Below are positions 25,430 to 34,204 of a stretch of 64,000 bases of DNA, one piece after another. A program made the translations under genes and the position numbers. How positions within the stretch are numbered: the first letter of the stretch is position 1; every line of letters begins with the position of its first letter. The notes under the pieces were generated by a model that searched no databases, was not told the origin of the DNA, and worked only from the letters and a program-made list of their open reading frames with translations. The stretch lies in contig JAYTOR010000043.1 in assembly GCA_043747685.1 (NCBI GenBank), forward strand, positions 1-64,000, in the 5' to 3' direction. The stretch comes from JANXUF01 sp043747685. Lineage in GTDB: Bacteria; Actinomycetota; Acidimicrobiia; Acidimicrobiales; Ilumatobacteraceae.

Positions 25430-26253
25430 GCAGTGAGCTGATCGGCGCCAACCATCTGCGTGAATCAGATATCGACGACTTCCAACGAGACGGCGCGACG
25501 GTGATCCGCGAGGCGCTCGCACAGCGATGGCTCGATCGTCTCGCCGAGGGCGTCGAACACAACCGAGCCCATCCGAGCGGGTGGGCCAGTTGGTATACCA
25601 AGCCTGACGAGTCCGTCGGATTCTGGAGCGACTACGTCACGTGGCAGGACGTGCCGGCGTATCGCGACGTCGTCGAGCACTCCGGTCTCGCCGAACTCGC
25701 CGGCAGTTTGATGCGCTCCGACAGCGTCCGCTTCTTCCACGAGCACGTACTGGTCAAGGAACCCGGTGCTCAGGAGCGCACCCCGTGGCACCACGACCAG
25801 CCCTACTACTGCGTCGACGGCGACCAGAACGTCAGCATGTGGATCGCCCTCGATCCGGTCCCGGCTGAGGCCGGTTTGCGATTCATTGCCGGCTCTCACC
25901 GCTGGAACCGTGCCTTCGTACCGCGCAAGTTCGTCGACCACACGCCGTATGCGGCTGCGGAGTCGGGGTTCGAACTCGTCCCTGACCTCGATGCCGAGAT
26001 CGATCAGCACCGAGTGCTCAATTTCGGTGTCGAGCCGGGTGATGTCATCGTCTTCCACTACCGCACGCTCCACGAGGCGCCGGGCAACACGAGCGCAGTG
26101 ACGTCACGACGGGCCGTGAGCCTGCGTTGGATCGGTGACGATGCGACCTTCGCTCTCAGGCCCTGGCTGCATTCACCACCGTTCGAGCAGCACAAACTCG
26201 TCGTCGGTGGACCGCTCGACGATCCCCGATTCCCGCTCGTCGTGAGCGCTTGA
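25426..26253 (+). CDS. Phytanoyl-CoA dioxygenase family Fe(II)/2-oxoglutarate oxygenase
   Basis: Non-haem iron oxygenase of 275 residues. The facial triad is visible as H122-x-D124 in TPWHHDQPYY and the distal H216 in RTLHEAPGN; an Arg in SRRAVSLRW about 12 residues later should bind 2-oxoglutarate. The ATG at 25426 overlaps the preceding stop and is preferred to an in-frame start at 25357. Pairing with a VOC protein suggests a small catabolic or tailoring unit, but the substrate cannot be read from sequence. Confidence 0.93.
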   Translation: MSSELIGANHLRESDIDDFQRDGATVIREALAQRWLDRLAEGVEHNRAHPSGWASWYTKPDESVGFWSDYVTWQDVPAYRDVVEHSGLAELAGSLMRSDSVRFFHEHVLVKEPGAQERTPWHHDQPYYCVDGDQNVSMWIALDPVPAEAGLRFIAGSHRWNRAFVPRKFVDHTPYAAAESGFELVPDLDAEIDQHRVLNFGVEPGDVIVFHYRTLHEAPGNTSAVTSRRAVSLRWIGDDATFALRPWLHSPPFEQHKLVVGGPLDDPRFPLVVSA

Positions 26254-26284
26254 CCGCTCTCCCGACGACTCTCGCGTTCCGGCG

Positions 26285-26692
26285 ATGAGAATCACTCTCA
26301 TCGTCATCCGGCTCGCACTGGCGGCGATGTTCCTCGTCGCCGGCGCCGCCAAACTGCGTGACCGTCAGGGCGCGCGACAGGCAGTGGGTGACTTCGGTGT
26401 TCCGTCGGTTTTCGTCGGTTTCAGCGCAGTCGCTCTGCCGCTCGTCGAACTGCTCGTCGCCGTCGCCCTCGTACTCGACCCGACATCGCGACTGGGCGCA
26501 GCCGGCGCAGCCGCCTTGCTCGCCGTCTTCATCGCCGCAACCGTGAGGGTGATCAGCCAGGGTCGCGTCGTCGCCTGCCACTGCTTCGGCTCGGTGCATT
26601 CGGCGATCGTCGGGCCGAAGACGATCATGCGCAACGGCGTCGCCGCCGCGCTCGCTGTCTACGTGGCGATCAGTCCCCTCGCCCGTTTCTGA
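26285..26692 (+). CDS. MauE/DoxX-like redox-associated membrane protein
   Basis: A 135-residue protein with four hydrophobic spans. The first loop has AAKLRDRQGARQAVGDFGVP, a signature of the MauE-type branch of DoxX-like proteins, and a CHCFG motif follows the third span at the membrane face, a likely redox or metal-handling cysteine pair. MauE family members assist disulfide formation or delivery of reducing equivalents to exported proteins. It begins 31 bases after the PhyH-like gene and may be co-transcribed. The thiol-disulfide protein that would be its partner is not adjacent. Confidence 0.85.
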   Translation: MRITLIVIRLALAAMFLVAGAAKLRDRQGARQAVGDFGVPSVFVGFSAVALPLVELLVAVALVLDPTSRLGAAGAAALLAVFIAATVRVISQGRVVACHCFGSVHSAIVGPKTIMRNGVAAALAVYVAISPLARF

Positions 26693-26718
26693 ACATCCCC
26701 GACGAGCGGACGGACCTG

Positions 26719-27495
26719 TCAGCGGTGGGTGAAGTTGGCCTGGCGCTTCTCGACGAAGGCAGCCATGCCCTCTGACTGGTCATCCGTGGCGAACGTCGAA
26801 TGGAACAGGCGCCGCTCGAAACGGACACCTTCTGACAGGGTCGTTTCGTAGCAGCGGTTCACCGCCTCCTTGACCATCATCGACGACGGCTTGGACATCG
26901 AGGCGATCGTCGTCGCCGTTTTGATGGCATCCCCGAGCAGTTCGTCGGCCGGGACGACGCGCGACACGAGGCCGCAGCGCTCGGCCTCTTCGGCACCCAT
27001 CATCCGACCGGTCAGGCACATCTCCATCGCCTTGGCCTTGCCGATGAACCGTGCAAGGCGCTGCGAGCCGCCCATCCCCGGCATGATCCCGAGCTTGATC
27101 TCCGGCTGACCGAATTTGGCGGTATCGGCGGCGATGATCGTGTCGCAGATCATCGCCAGCTCACAACCACCTCCGAGCGCGAAACCGGCGACTGCGGCGA
27201 TCACCGGGGTGCGCACCGCCGACAGCTTGCCCCAATCGGCGAACAGATCGATCTCGAAGGCATCGATGTAACCGAGCGGCTGCATCTCCTTGATATCTGC
27301 TCCAGCAGCAAACGCCCGAGACGAACCGGTGATGACGATGCACCCGATCCCAGGATCGGTGTCCATCTCGGCGCAGGCAGTGGTCAACTCGCCCATCAAC
27401 TGCTGGTTCAGAGCGTTCAAGGCCTCCGGCCGGTTGAGTGTAACAACAGCAACCCGATCAAGGCGCTCGACAAGAATGGTGACGTACTCGCTCAT
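26719..27495 (-). CDS. Enoyl-CoA hydratase (crotonase family)
   Basis: Adds water to trans-2-enoyl-CoA in fatty acid or amino acid catabolism. The ATG at 27495 (MSEYVTILVERLDRVAVVTL) gives 258 residues, the family norm; the open frame extends further but adds a non-conserved 14 residues. Motifs are NRPEALNALNQQLM, the oxyanion-hole AAGADIKEM and ALGGGCELAMICD, with both catalytic glutamates, E112 in GGGCE and E132 in GQPEIKLGIMPG. It is convergent with the MauE-like gene. Short-chain specificity is likely but not provable. Confidence 0.94.
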   Translation of the reverse strand: MSEYVTILVERLDRVAVVTLNRPEALNALNQQLMGELTTACAEMDTDPGIGCIVITGSSRAFAAGADIKEMQPLGYIDAFEIDLFADWGKLSAVRTPVIAAVAGFALGGGCELAMICDTIIAADTAKFGQPEIKLGIMPGMGGSQRLARFIGKAKAMEMCLTGRMMGAEEAERCGLVSRVVPADELLGDAIKTATTIASMSKPSSMMVKEAVNRCYETTLSEGVRFERRLFHSTFATDDQSEGMAAFVEKRQANFTHR

Positions 27496-27606
27496 CGCCA
27501 GAGCGTAGATGGGCGAGTTCGTAGCGGCCGCACCCACCGATGTATCGCTCGGGCTGACAGCAGCCGCAGATGCGTCCGCAGCCGCCGTGCTCGTCCCTGC
27601 GAGCGC

Positions 27607-29229
27607 TCAGAGGTTGGGCGGCATGAGCCGGTTGACGTTCTCGAACCAGAAGTAGAGGAGCACCATCAACGGGGCAAAGGCAACTGCCCAGCCGATGAGG
27701 CGACGGGTCTTGCGGCTCAGTGCCCGTGCGAGCAGGGCGACGGCGATCAGCCCCAGACCCCAGAGCACGACCGGCAGATAGGCGCCGCTGTCGCTGAACC
27801 AACCTTCGTTGAGGGCATCGAACGACGAATTGGCGGGTGCAACAGCGACGGGTGCAGCGGTGGGTGCTGTGGTCGCACCAGTTCCGGTAGCAGTGGCCGT
27901 GCCGGCGGTTGTGGCGACCGCTGTCGTCGTACCGCCTTCGTCCGGGCCGAGCGAACCACTCGTGTCGTTGGTGTCGGCACCATTCGCGTAGAGACCAGGG
28001 TTGCCGTATTGCTTCGTCGCCGACTGCACGGGCGGTTCCCCCCCGACCTTCAATTCGGCGGTGACGATCAGGCGGGACTTGGCGGTGAACTTCGGCGTAC
28101 ATGTCGCCAGCGTCAGCATCACCTTGTCCGGGTGATCGGCGAGCACCTCGACCTGGTCCGGCTGCACGACCGTCGAGCCGGTGACGATGTATGTGTACGT
28201 CACGTTGGTCAAGGTCGTGAAGTCGATTTCGTCGCCAGCGACGAGTTGGTCGAGGTCGCCGAACACTCCGCCGTGGGTGGTGCGATGCCCGGCGAGGGCG
28301 GCGTTGCCCTGCTGACCGGGCAGCGGCGTGTCTGGGAAGTGCCCGATGCCCTTGGCGATGTCCTGGGTGCGAACACCGGCGAGGACGATGGCGTCGACGC
28401 TGATCTTGGGGATCGTCAGCCTGCCGATGGCGTCACCGAGCTGGATCGCAGGACCGCTATACGGTGCCACCGCAGCAGTTGCGGCGGGGGCCGTCGTCGG
28501 CGCATCGATCGGCGGAGTTGTTGTGCCGGCAGGAGCGGTGGAGACCGACGAATCTGCTGATGCCGTGGTGGAAGCTGCGGTCGTCGGCGGGGCGGTGACA
28601 GCAACCGTGGTCGGTGCCGGTGCGGTTGTGGTGGCCCCGGCGATCTCCGCCTGCCTGGCGGCGAACTGCTTGGCAAGATCGTCCTGTGCCGAGGCGTACT
28701 GGATGCCGGTTCCCCAGAGTTGGTAGACGACGAACAACAGGATGAGCACTCCGGCGGAGATGAGGCTCCAGCCGACTCCTCCGACGATCCTGCGCCAGTC
28801 GTTCGGGTACTTCTGGCGGGGTTTCGCCTTCCACCACGGCCGCAGCGGGTCGCTTCCCGGCCGCGGCGGCACGGTCGGCCTGGCAGCGGTGGCAGCCGCT
28901 GTTTGCCCGGCGGCAGCGCTGACGGGGGTCGTGGAGATGACCGTTATCGGAGGCGAGTCGGCCGTCGAATCCGTCTGGACATCCGACATCGACTGCAGTC
29001 GAGCCAATGCCCGATCCGAGCGCGGATGGTCCCACTCCTCGTCGGCGTCCGAACCGCCTGGCGCGCCGGGCGAAACCGCATCAGGCTCGCCGCGCCGGCT
29101 CGCGCCAGCTGATGAATCGTCCGTTGTTTCCGCTCTGCCGCCGTGATCTTTACCCGTGTCCCCGGGCTCGCACAGCCCGCCGTCTTGATCCTCGACGCCG
29201 CCATCGCCGCTATCGCTCACCGGCTCCAC
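27607..29229 (-). CDS. Class E-type sortase with long linker and C-terminal membrane anchor
   Basis: Cysteine transpeptidase that attaches proteins to peptidoglycan. Catalytic residues are H315 in ALAGHRTTHGG, C377 in MLTLATCTPKF and R386 in SRLIV. One membrane span lies at 153-173, then a Thr/Ala/Pro-rich linker (200-255), the sortase barrel (265-395), a second low-complexity linker and two more spans near the C-terminus. At 540 residues it is about twice the usual class E size. The start is uncertain: GTG at 29229 is used, while GTG 29220 and ATG 28989 are alternatives. No sortase substrate with an LPxTG-type signal is visible nearby. It is divergent from ccmA. Confidence 0.9.
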   Translation of the reverse strand: MEPVSDSGDGGVEDQDGGLCEPGDTGKDHGGRAETTDDSSAGASRRGEPDAVSPGAPGGSDADEEWDHPRSDRALARLQSMSDVQTDSTADSPPITVISTTPVSAAAGQTAAATAARPTVPPRPGSDPLRPWWKAKPRQKYPNDWRRIVGGVGWSLISAGVLILLFVVYQLWGTGIQYASAQDDLAKQFAARQAEIAGATTTAPAPTTVAVTAPPTTAASTTASADSSVSTAPAGTTTPPIDAPTTAPAATAAVAPYSGPAIQLGDAIGRLTIPKISVDAIVLAGVRTQDIAKGIGHFPDTPLPGQQGNAALAGHRTTHGGVFGDLDQLVAGDEIDFTTLTNVTYTYIVTGSTVVQPDQVEVLADHPDKVMLTLATCTPKFTAKSRLIVTAELKVGGEPPVQSATKQYGNPGLYANGADTNDTSGSLGPDEGGTTTAVATTAGTATATGTGATTAPTAAPVAVAPANSSFDALNEGWFSDSGAYLPVVLWGLGLIAVALLARALSRKTRRLIGWAVAFAPLMVLLYFWFENVNRLMPPNL

Positions 29230-29326
29230 ACTACGTGGCGACCAGCGCAAACTACGTTCACCGGTCGTGAGCTCTCCTTCAGCGTTGGGCGAACGGCTTC
29301 GCAGTCGATACCGTCGCTTCGCGTCC

Positions 29327-29974
29327 ATGGAAACCATCGTCGACCTCCGCGATGTCGTCGCGGTGCTCGGGCAGTTCCCCGCCCTTGCCGGTGCCAGCCT
29401 GACGGTGCTGCGCGGCGAGATCGTGCTGCTCCAGGGCCCGAACGGTGCCGGCAAAACGTCACTGCTTCGGGTCTGTGCCGGTCTGCTGCCGGTCGTACGC
29501 GGTCATGCTGTCGTCCTCGGTCACGACCTGACGGTCGACCGTTCTGGCGTCCGCGCCAAGGTCGGACTGCTCGGGCATACGAATGGGCTCTACCCCGAGC
29601 TGAGCGTGCGCGACAACGTGCAGTTCTGGGGAACGACGGTCGGTGCGAGCAGTGGGGAGATCGACGCAGCGCTCGATCGCCTCGGACTGTCGTTGCGGCT
29701 CGCTGACGTGCAGGTGGGCCGCCTGTCTGCCGGCCAGAAACGCCGAACGGCACTTGCATGCCTGGTGGCCCGCAGAGCGGTGCTGTGGCTGCTCGACGAG
29801 CCCCATGCCGGGCTCGATGCCGAAGGCCGCGACGAGCTCGACGCCGTCTTGCGCCAAGCGGCGGCCTCCGGTGCCACGGTGCTCGTTGCCTCCCACGAAC
29901 TGGAGCGAGCTGGAGCGCTCGCCCACCGCACCGTGCAGGTCATCGCCGGCCAGGTGCACGAGGTCGAACAGTGA
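29327..29974 (+). CDS. ccmA: Haem exporter ATP-binding protein CcmA
   Basis: ATPase of the CcmABCD complex that releases holo-CcmE during cytochrome c maturation. Walker A LLQGPNGAGKTSLLRV, signature LSAGQKRRTALA and Walker B AVLWLLDEPHAGLD are all present, and the SHE-type switch reads VASHELER. The ATG at 29327 is chosen because conserved sequence begins at once; a GTG at 29267 would add 20 residues. Neither has a Shine-Dalgarno. It opens the ccm operon, and its stop overlaps the ccmB GTG. Confidence 0.94.
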   Translation: METIVDLRDVVAVLGQFPALAGASLTVLRGEIVLLQGPNGAGKTSLLRVCAGLLPVVRGHAVVLGHDLTVDRSGVRAKVGLLGHTNGLYPELSVRDNVQFWGTTVGASSGEIDAALDRLGLSLRLADVQVGRLSAGQKRRTALACLVARRAVLWLLDEPHAGLDAEGRDELDAVLRQAAASGATVLVASHELERAGALAHRTVQVIAGQVHEVEQ

Positions 29975-30660
29975 ATACGTGGAATGTCGCCAAACTCGTC
30001 GCCGCCAAAGACCTGCGGATCGAGGCACGCAGTCGCGTGATCACCAACCAGGTGCTGCCGTTTGCGGCGATCGCCATGGTGATGTTCGCCTTTGCCCTCG
30101 ACAACGAGAACGACGCACTGCTGGTGCAGGTCGCACCGGGCCTGATCTGGCTGGCGACGTTGTTCAGCCTGCTGATCCTCGTACAGCGATCGTTCGCCAT
30201 CGAGACCGCAGATGGGGCGATCGACGCGCTGCGCGTTGCCGGGATCGACCCCGGCGGCATCTTTCTCGGGAAGGCTGCAGCGCTCGCGGCGCAACTCGTC
30301 GTGCTCGAAACGATCCTCATCGGCGCTGCGGTACTGCTCTACCACACGGAGATTCGCCTGGGCGGCGTGGTGCTCTTGGTCACGACGGTTCTGGCCGCTA
30401 CCTGCGGGCTGGCCTTCGTCGGTACTCTGTACGGTGGTCTCGCTGCAGGCATCAAGGGACGGGAGACACTGCTCCCACTCCTCTTACTGCCGGTGGTGGC
30501 ACCGGTACTCATAGGTGCAACTCGAGCGTTGGAAGCAGCGTTCGGCACCGGGAAAGCCGTGCTCGCGGATGGCTGGCCATGGCTCGGCCTGCTGATCACG
30601 TTCTCGGCAGCCTTCGGTGTCGTCGGTGTGCTGGCATTTGGTCCACTGCTCGATGAGTAA
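29971..30660 (+). CDS. ccmB: Haem exporter membrane subunit CcmB
   Basis: Membrane partner of CcmA, 229 residues with six hydrophobic spans. The start is GTG at 29971 (MNTWNVAKLVAAKDLRIEAR), overlapping the ccmA stop as GTGA. CcmB features are KDLRIEARSR at the N-terminus, DGAIDALRVAGIDPGGIFLG in the first loop and the GRETLLPLLLLPVVAPVLIG segment. Length and order within the operon match System I. Confidence 0.94.
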   Translation: MNTWNVAKLVAAKDLRIEARSRVITNQVLPFAAIAMVMFAFALDNENDALLVQVAPGLIWLATLFSLLILVQRSFAIETADGAIDALRVAGIDPGGIFLGKAAALAAQLVVLETILIGAAVLLYHTEIRLGGVVLLVTTVLAATCGLAFVGTLYGGLAAGIKGRETLLPLLLLPVVAPVLIGATRALEAAFGTGKAVLADGWPWLGLLITFSAAFGVVGVLAFGPLLDE

Positions 30661-30736
30661 CGGATACTGAATGACGCAATGCTGAGTGACGAGAAGCAAT
30701 GAAACGAACCGACGTAGGAAGGTTGCAGGTGACACG

Positions 30737-31582
30737 ATGAGCACCACTGCCAACACGGCCAGCACTGAGGCGCCGACCGCGGTGTCGACGTCGAATGCAG
30801 CAGACCCGACGCAGCCGAGCGGGACGCCATCGCGCGAGAAGAACACTCGTGGCAAAACCAACGGCACCGGCACGCGGGCGACACGCGTCCTCGGTATCTC
30901 CTCGCTGATCGGTCTCGTCTGGCTGGTCGCCTTCGGATTGGCCTTCTCCCCCGCCGACTACCTGCAGAAGCAGGCCGTCAGGATCATGTACATCCACGTG
31001 CCTGGTGCGTGGCTCGCATTCCTCGCTTTCGGTGTGACCGCACTGTGTTCCGGGGTCTACCTGTCCAAGCCTGGTCGCTCACTGATCTGGGACCGCTTCG
31101 CCGGCGCGTCGGCGGAGATCGGCGTGGTCTTCATGGCCGTCACACTCGTCACCGGCTCGCTGTGGGGGCGCCTGACATGGGGCGTCTACTGGCAGTGGGA
31201 CGCCCTGTTGACGACAACGGCGTTCATGTTCGTGACCTACATCGGCTACATCGCTGTCCGCAACCTCGGCGGCACACCGCAGGCCAGGGCCAAGCGGTCA
31301 GCGGTGCTCGGACTGGTCGCTGCGTTGGAGATCCCGCTCGTGCACTTCAGCGTCAACTGGTGGCGGACGCTGCATCAGAAGGCGACGATCACGCCGGGTG
31401 GCGACACGAAGATCGGCGGGCTGATGCTCTTCAGCCTGATGATCGGGGTCGTCGTCTTCACGATGATCTATGCCTGGTTGTTGATCCACCGTCAGCGGGT
31501 ACTGGCCTTGCGGGACGCCGTCGAGGCGCACGGGCTCGATCGTGCCCTGGAAGAACGCCGTCACGAAGGAGCCCCTCGGTGA
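30737..31582 (+). CDS. ccmC: Cytochrome c maturation haem-handling protein CcmC
   Basis: Loads haem onto CcmE. The 281-residue protein has six membrane spans, the tryptophan-rich WWD-type loop WGRLTWGVYWQWDALLTT, and flanking haem-ligand histidines in IMYIHVPGAW and PLVHFSVNWWRTLHQ. A Ser/Thr-rich cytoplasmic N-terminus of about 55 residues precedes the first span. ATG at 30737 is preferred over 30686 because AGGTG lies 6 bases upstream. Its stop overlaps the ccmD start. Confidence 0.95.
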   Translation: MSTTANTASTEAPTAVSTSNAADPTQPSGTPSREKNTRGKTNGTGTRATRVLGISSLIGLVWLVAFGLAFSPADYLQKQAVRIMYIHVPGAWLAFLAFGVTALCSGVYLSKPGRSLIWDRFAGASAEIGVVFMAVTLVTGSLWGRLTWGVYWQWDALLTTTAFMFVTYIGYIAVRNLGGTPQARAKRSAVLGLVAALEIPLVHFSVNWWRTLHQKATITPGGDTKIGGLMLFSLMIGVVVFTMIYAWLLIHRQRVLALRDAVEAHGLDRALEERRHEGAPR

Positions 31583-31710
31583 CCACCGGATTCATCGCCG
31601 CCTGTTACTCGATCACGTTACTGGCGATGGCCGCCTTCGCCTGGCGGACCATCCGCGCCGGCAGGCAGTTGGCGGAGCAGGTCGCCGACGAGGACAAACC
31701 ATGGACCTGA
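31579..31710 (+). CDS. ccmD: Small CcmD-like membrane protein
   Basis: A 43-residue protein from GTG 31579 (overlapping the ccmC stop as GTGA) to TGA 31710. It has one membrane span (ITLLAMAAFAWRTIRAG) followed by a charged cytoplasmic tail, the size and topology of CcmD, which bridges CcmABC to CcmE. Sequence conservation in CcmD is slight, so the call rests on size, topology and position between ccmC and ccmE. Confidence 0.85.
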   Translation: MTTGFIAACYSITLLAMAAFAWRTIRAGRQLAEQVADEDKPWT

Positions 31711-32195
31711 GCCCCCGTGCCACCCTCGAAGCGGATGCTCCGGCACCTGTCGTTCCCCCGAAACGCAAGCGCTGGCCGATCTTCGTCCTGCTCGCCTGCG
31801 TACTGATCGGTGGCGGCGTGATCGTCACCAAGTTCCTGACGAACGCCCTGAACTACTACTGCAACGTCGACGAGGTCAACGTCAAAGCCAACTGCGACGC
31901 CAGCCACAACCTACGAGTACAGGGAACGGTCGCCAGAGGCACCGTCCAGCACGACGGCCAGGCGACGAAGTTCACGATGGAGTTCAACGGCAAGAAGATG
32001 CCCGTCGTCTACGAAGGCGAGCCCGGCGGGCTGTTCAAGGAATGCATCCCGGTGGTCGTCGACGGCACGTTGAAAGATGGCGTTTTCATCGGGGCGAACC
32101 TCGAAGTCAAACACTCCAACACGTACGTCGCCGAGAACCAGACGCGTCTCAGCGAAGCCAACCAAGAGGCGAACGTATGCTCCTTGCAACCCTGA
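31701..32195 (+). CDS. ccmE: Haem chaperone CcmE
   Basis: Periplasmic-side, membrane-anchored OB-fold chaperone that carries covalently bound haem to CcmF/H. It has 164 residues: a cytoplasmic N-terminus, one span (25-45), then the barrel with VNVKANCDASHNLRVQGTVA. The haem-binding HxxxY motif is present as H138-S-N-T-Y142 in LEVKHSNTYVAEN, the standard histidine type. The start overlaps ccmD, and the 3' end overlaps ccmF by 19 bases. Two extra cysteines (C54, C65) in the first strand are unusual and might form a disulfide. Confidence 0.92.
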   Translation: MDLSPRATLEADAPAPVVPPKRKRWPIFVLLACVLIGGGVIVTKFLTNALNYYCNVDEVNVKANCDASHNLRVQGTVARGTVQHDGQATKFTMEFNGKKMPVVYEGEPGGLFKECIPVVVDGTLKDGVFIGANLEVKHSNTYVAENQTRLSEANQEANVCSLQP

Positions 32196-34204
32196 ACGCC
32201 CAACTCGGTACGAGCGCGCTGATCATCGGCCTGACCGCCTCGATCTTCGGTGTCTGCGCCCAGGTCATCGGCGTGCGCCGCCACGACCCGAAGACCATCG
32301 CCCAGGGCACCCGCTTCGCCTTCTTCGTCTTCGGTGCCGCAGTCATGGCGTTCGCGGTGATGGAACGGGCACTGATCACGCGCGACTTCTCGCTGTCGTA
32401 TGTGCAGAAAGTCGGCGCCAGAACGACCCCGGCGCTGTACAACGTCACCGCCATCTGGACGTCGCTCGAAGGATCGATTCTGCTGTGGCTGGTGATCCTC
32501 GGTGGATACACCGCAGCGGTCGCCTACCGATTCCGCAAACGCCGCACCGACCCGCTCGTCGGCTGGGCGATGGCCGTGCTGTACATCATCAGCGCCTTCT
32601 TCTTCGTGCTCACGCTGTTCCCTGCCAACCCGTTCAAGCTCGCCGGCAGCATCAAGGACGGCGTCGGTCCCAACCCGCTGCTGCAGAACCACATTTTGGT
32701 GCTGTTCCACCCGCCGATGCTGTACCTCGGCTATGTCGGCATGAGCGTGCCGTTCGCCTTCGCCATCGCTGCGTTGATCACCGGCCGCGTCGGCGAGGGC
32801 TGGTTGATGGAGACACGCCGGTGGACGCTGTTCGCCTGGGGTTTCCTGACGGTCGGCATCCTGCTCGGCGGCTGGTGGAGCTACGAGGTCCTCGGCTGGG
32901 GTGGCGTCTGGGGCTGGGACCCTGTCGAGAATGCGAGCTTCCTGCCGTGGCTCACCGGCACCGCCTACATCCACTCGGTGATGGTCCAGGAACGCCGCGG
33001 CATGCTGCGCGTCTGGAACCTCTCGTTGCTGGTGGCGACATTCAGCCTGACGATCCTCGGCACCTTCCTCACCCGCTCAGGCGTGCTCGCCAGCGTCCAC
33101 TCCTTCAGCGAGAGCGGCATCGGGCCCTACCTGCTGGCGTTCTTCGGCCTCGTCGTCTTCGCCTCGCTGGCATTGATCGCCTGGCGCGGTGACCGCCTGC
33201 GTTCACCAGGTTCGATGGATTCGCCGGTGTCCCGCGAAGGTGCCTTCCTGGCGAACAACGTGATCTTCGGGCTGTTCGCCTTCATCATCCTGCTCGGCAC
33301 CGTCTATCCGTTGCTCGTCGAGGCGATCCAGAATCGCAAGATCGTCGTCGGTTCGCCGTACTTCGATCAACTCGGCAAGCCGATCGGCATCGCCTTGCTG
33401 TTCATGATGGCGATCGCCCCGGCACTGCCGTGGCGCAAAGCGTCGACCGAAGTGCTCAGCAAACGCCTCTTCTGGCCGGCGTGGGGTGGCGTGCTGGCGA
33501 TGGCCGTTGCACTGTTCGTCGGCGCTGACGGCATCACCCCGATCATCGCCTACGGGCTCGCCGGGTTTGCCGCTGCTGCAGCGATCCGGCAACTGATCCT
33601 CGCCAGCCGACGTCAAGGAATTCGCGGGTTCCTCGGCCGCGCCAACGGCGGCATGATCGTCCACCTCGGCGTCATCCTCGTCGCCGTCGGGCTGGTGTCG
33701 TCGAACAGCTATTCGCGTCAGCAGACGTTCGACATCAAGGCGAACTCGACGGTGACGTTCTCCGGGCACACGTTCACCTATACCGGTATCGAGAAGTTCG
33801 ACCAGGCCCAACGATTCGGGACGAAGGCGCTGATCTCCGTCGACGGCCATATCTATGCGCCGGCGACCACGACCTACAAGTCGGTCGGCCAGACGGTGCC
33901 GACGCCATCGGTCAAGACAGGTCTCACTGAGGACATCTATCTCGTGCTCGAGGACCCCAAGCCGGCTTCCGCAGCTGATCCGATCCGCCTGACGGTGGCG
34001 ATCAAGCCGATGATCGCCTGGCTGTGGATCGGCGGCCTGACGATGGCCTTCGGTACGGTCCTCGCCGCCTTCCCCGGCAAGCGCCGCCGCCGCGGTACCG
34101 AACCGGCGAGCGCCCCGATCGTCGAGCGCGTTCCCTCCTCGCCGCCAGCAGCAGGGAAACCGGCGAATCCGGTACCGCTCGAACCGGTCGGTGCAGATGT
34201 CTGA
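32177..34204 (+). CDS. ccmF: Cytochrome c haem lyase subunit CcmF
   Basis: Attaches haem from CcmE to apocytochrome c together with CcmH. The 675-residue protein has about 14 spans, the WWD signature GGWWSYEVLGWGGVWGWDPV followed by ENASFLPWL, and conserved histidines in LFHPPMLYLGYVG and SGVLASVHSFSESGIGPY. A soluble segment with TFSGHTFTYTGIEKFD lies before the last span. ATG at 32177 has AGGCG 5 bases upstream. The following ccmG start lies inside its last codons. Confidence 0.96.
   Translation: MLLATLNAQLGTSALIIGLTASIFGVCAQVIGVRRHDPKTIAQGTRFAFFVFGAAVMAFAVMERALITRDFSLSYVQKVGARTTPALYNVTAIWTSLEGSILLWLVILGGYTAAVAYRFRKRRTDPLVGWAMAVLYIISAFFFVLTLFPANPFKLAGSIKDGVGPNPLLQNHILVLFHPPMLYLGYVGMSVPFAFAIAALITGRVGEGWLMETRRWTLFAWGFLTVGILLGGWWSYEVLGWGGVWGWDPVENASFLPWLTGTAYIHSVMVQERRGMLRVWNLSLLVATFSLTILGTFLTRSGVLASVHSFSESGIGPYLLAFFGLVVFASLALIAWRGDRLRSPGSMDSPVSREGAFLANNVIFGLFAFIILLGTVYPLLVEAIQNRKIVVGSPYFDQLGKPIGIALLFMMAIAPALPWRKASTEVLSKRLFWPAWGGVLAMAVALFVGADGITPIIAYGLAGFAAAAAIRQLILASRRQGIRGFLGRANGGMIVHLGVILVAVGLVSSNSYSRQQTFDIKANSTVTFSGHTFTYTGIEKFDQAQRFGTKALISVDGHIYAPATTTYKSVGQTVPTPSVKTGLTEDIYLVLEDPKPASAADPIRLTVAIKPMIAWLWIGGLTMAFGTVLAAFPGKRRRRGTEPASAPIVERVPSSPPAAGKPANPVPLEPVGADV

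Noticed and set aside
29267..29327. Upstream GTG as ccmA start
   Set aside because: Adds 20 residues without conservation and no ribosome-binding site; not excluded, but less likely.
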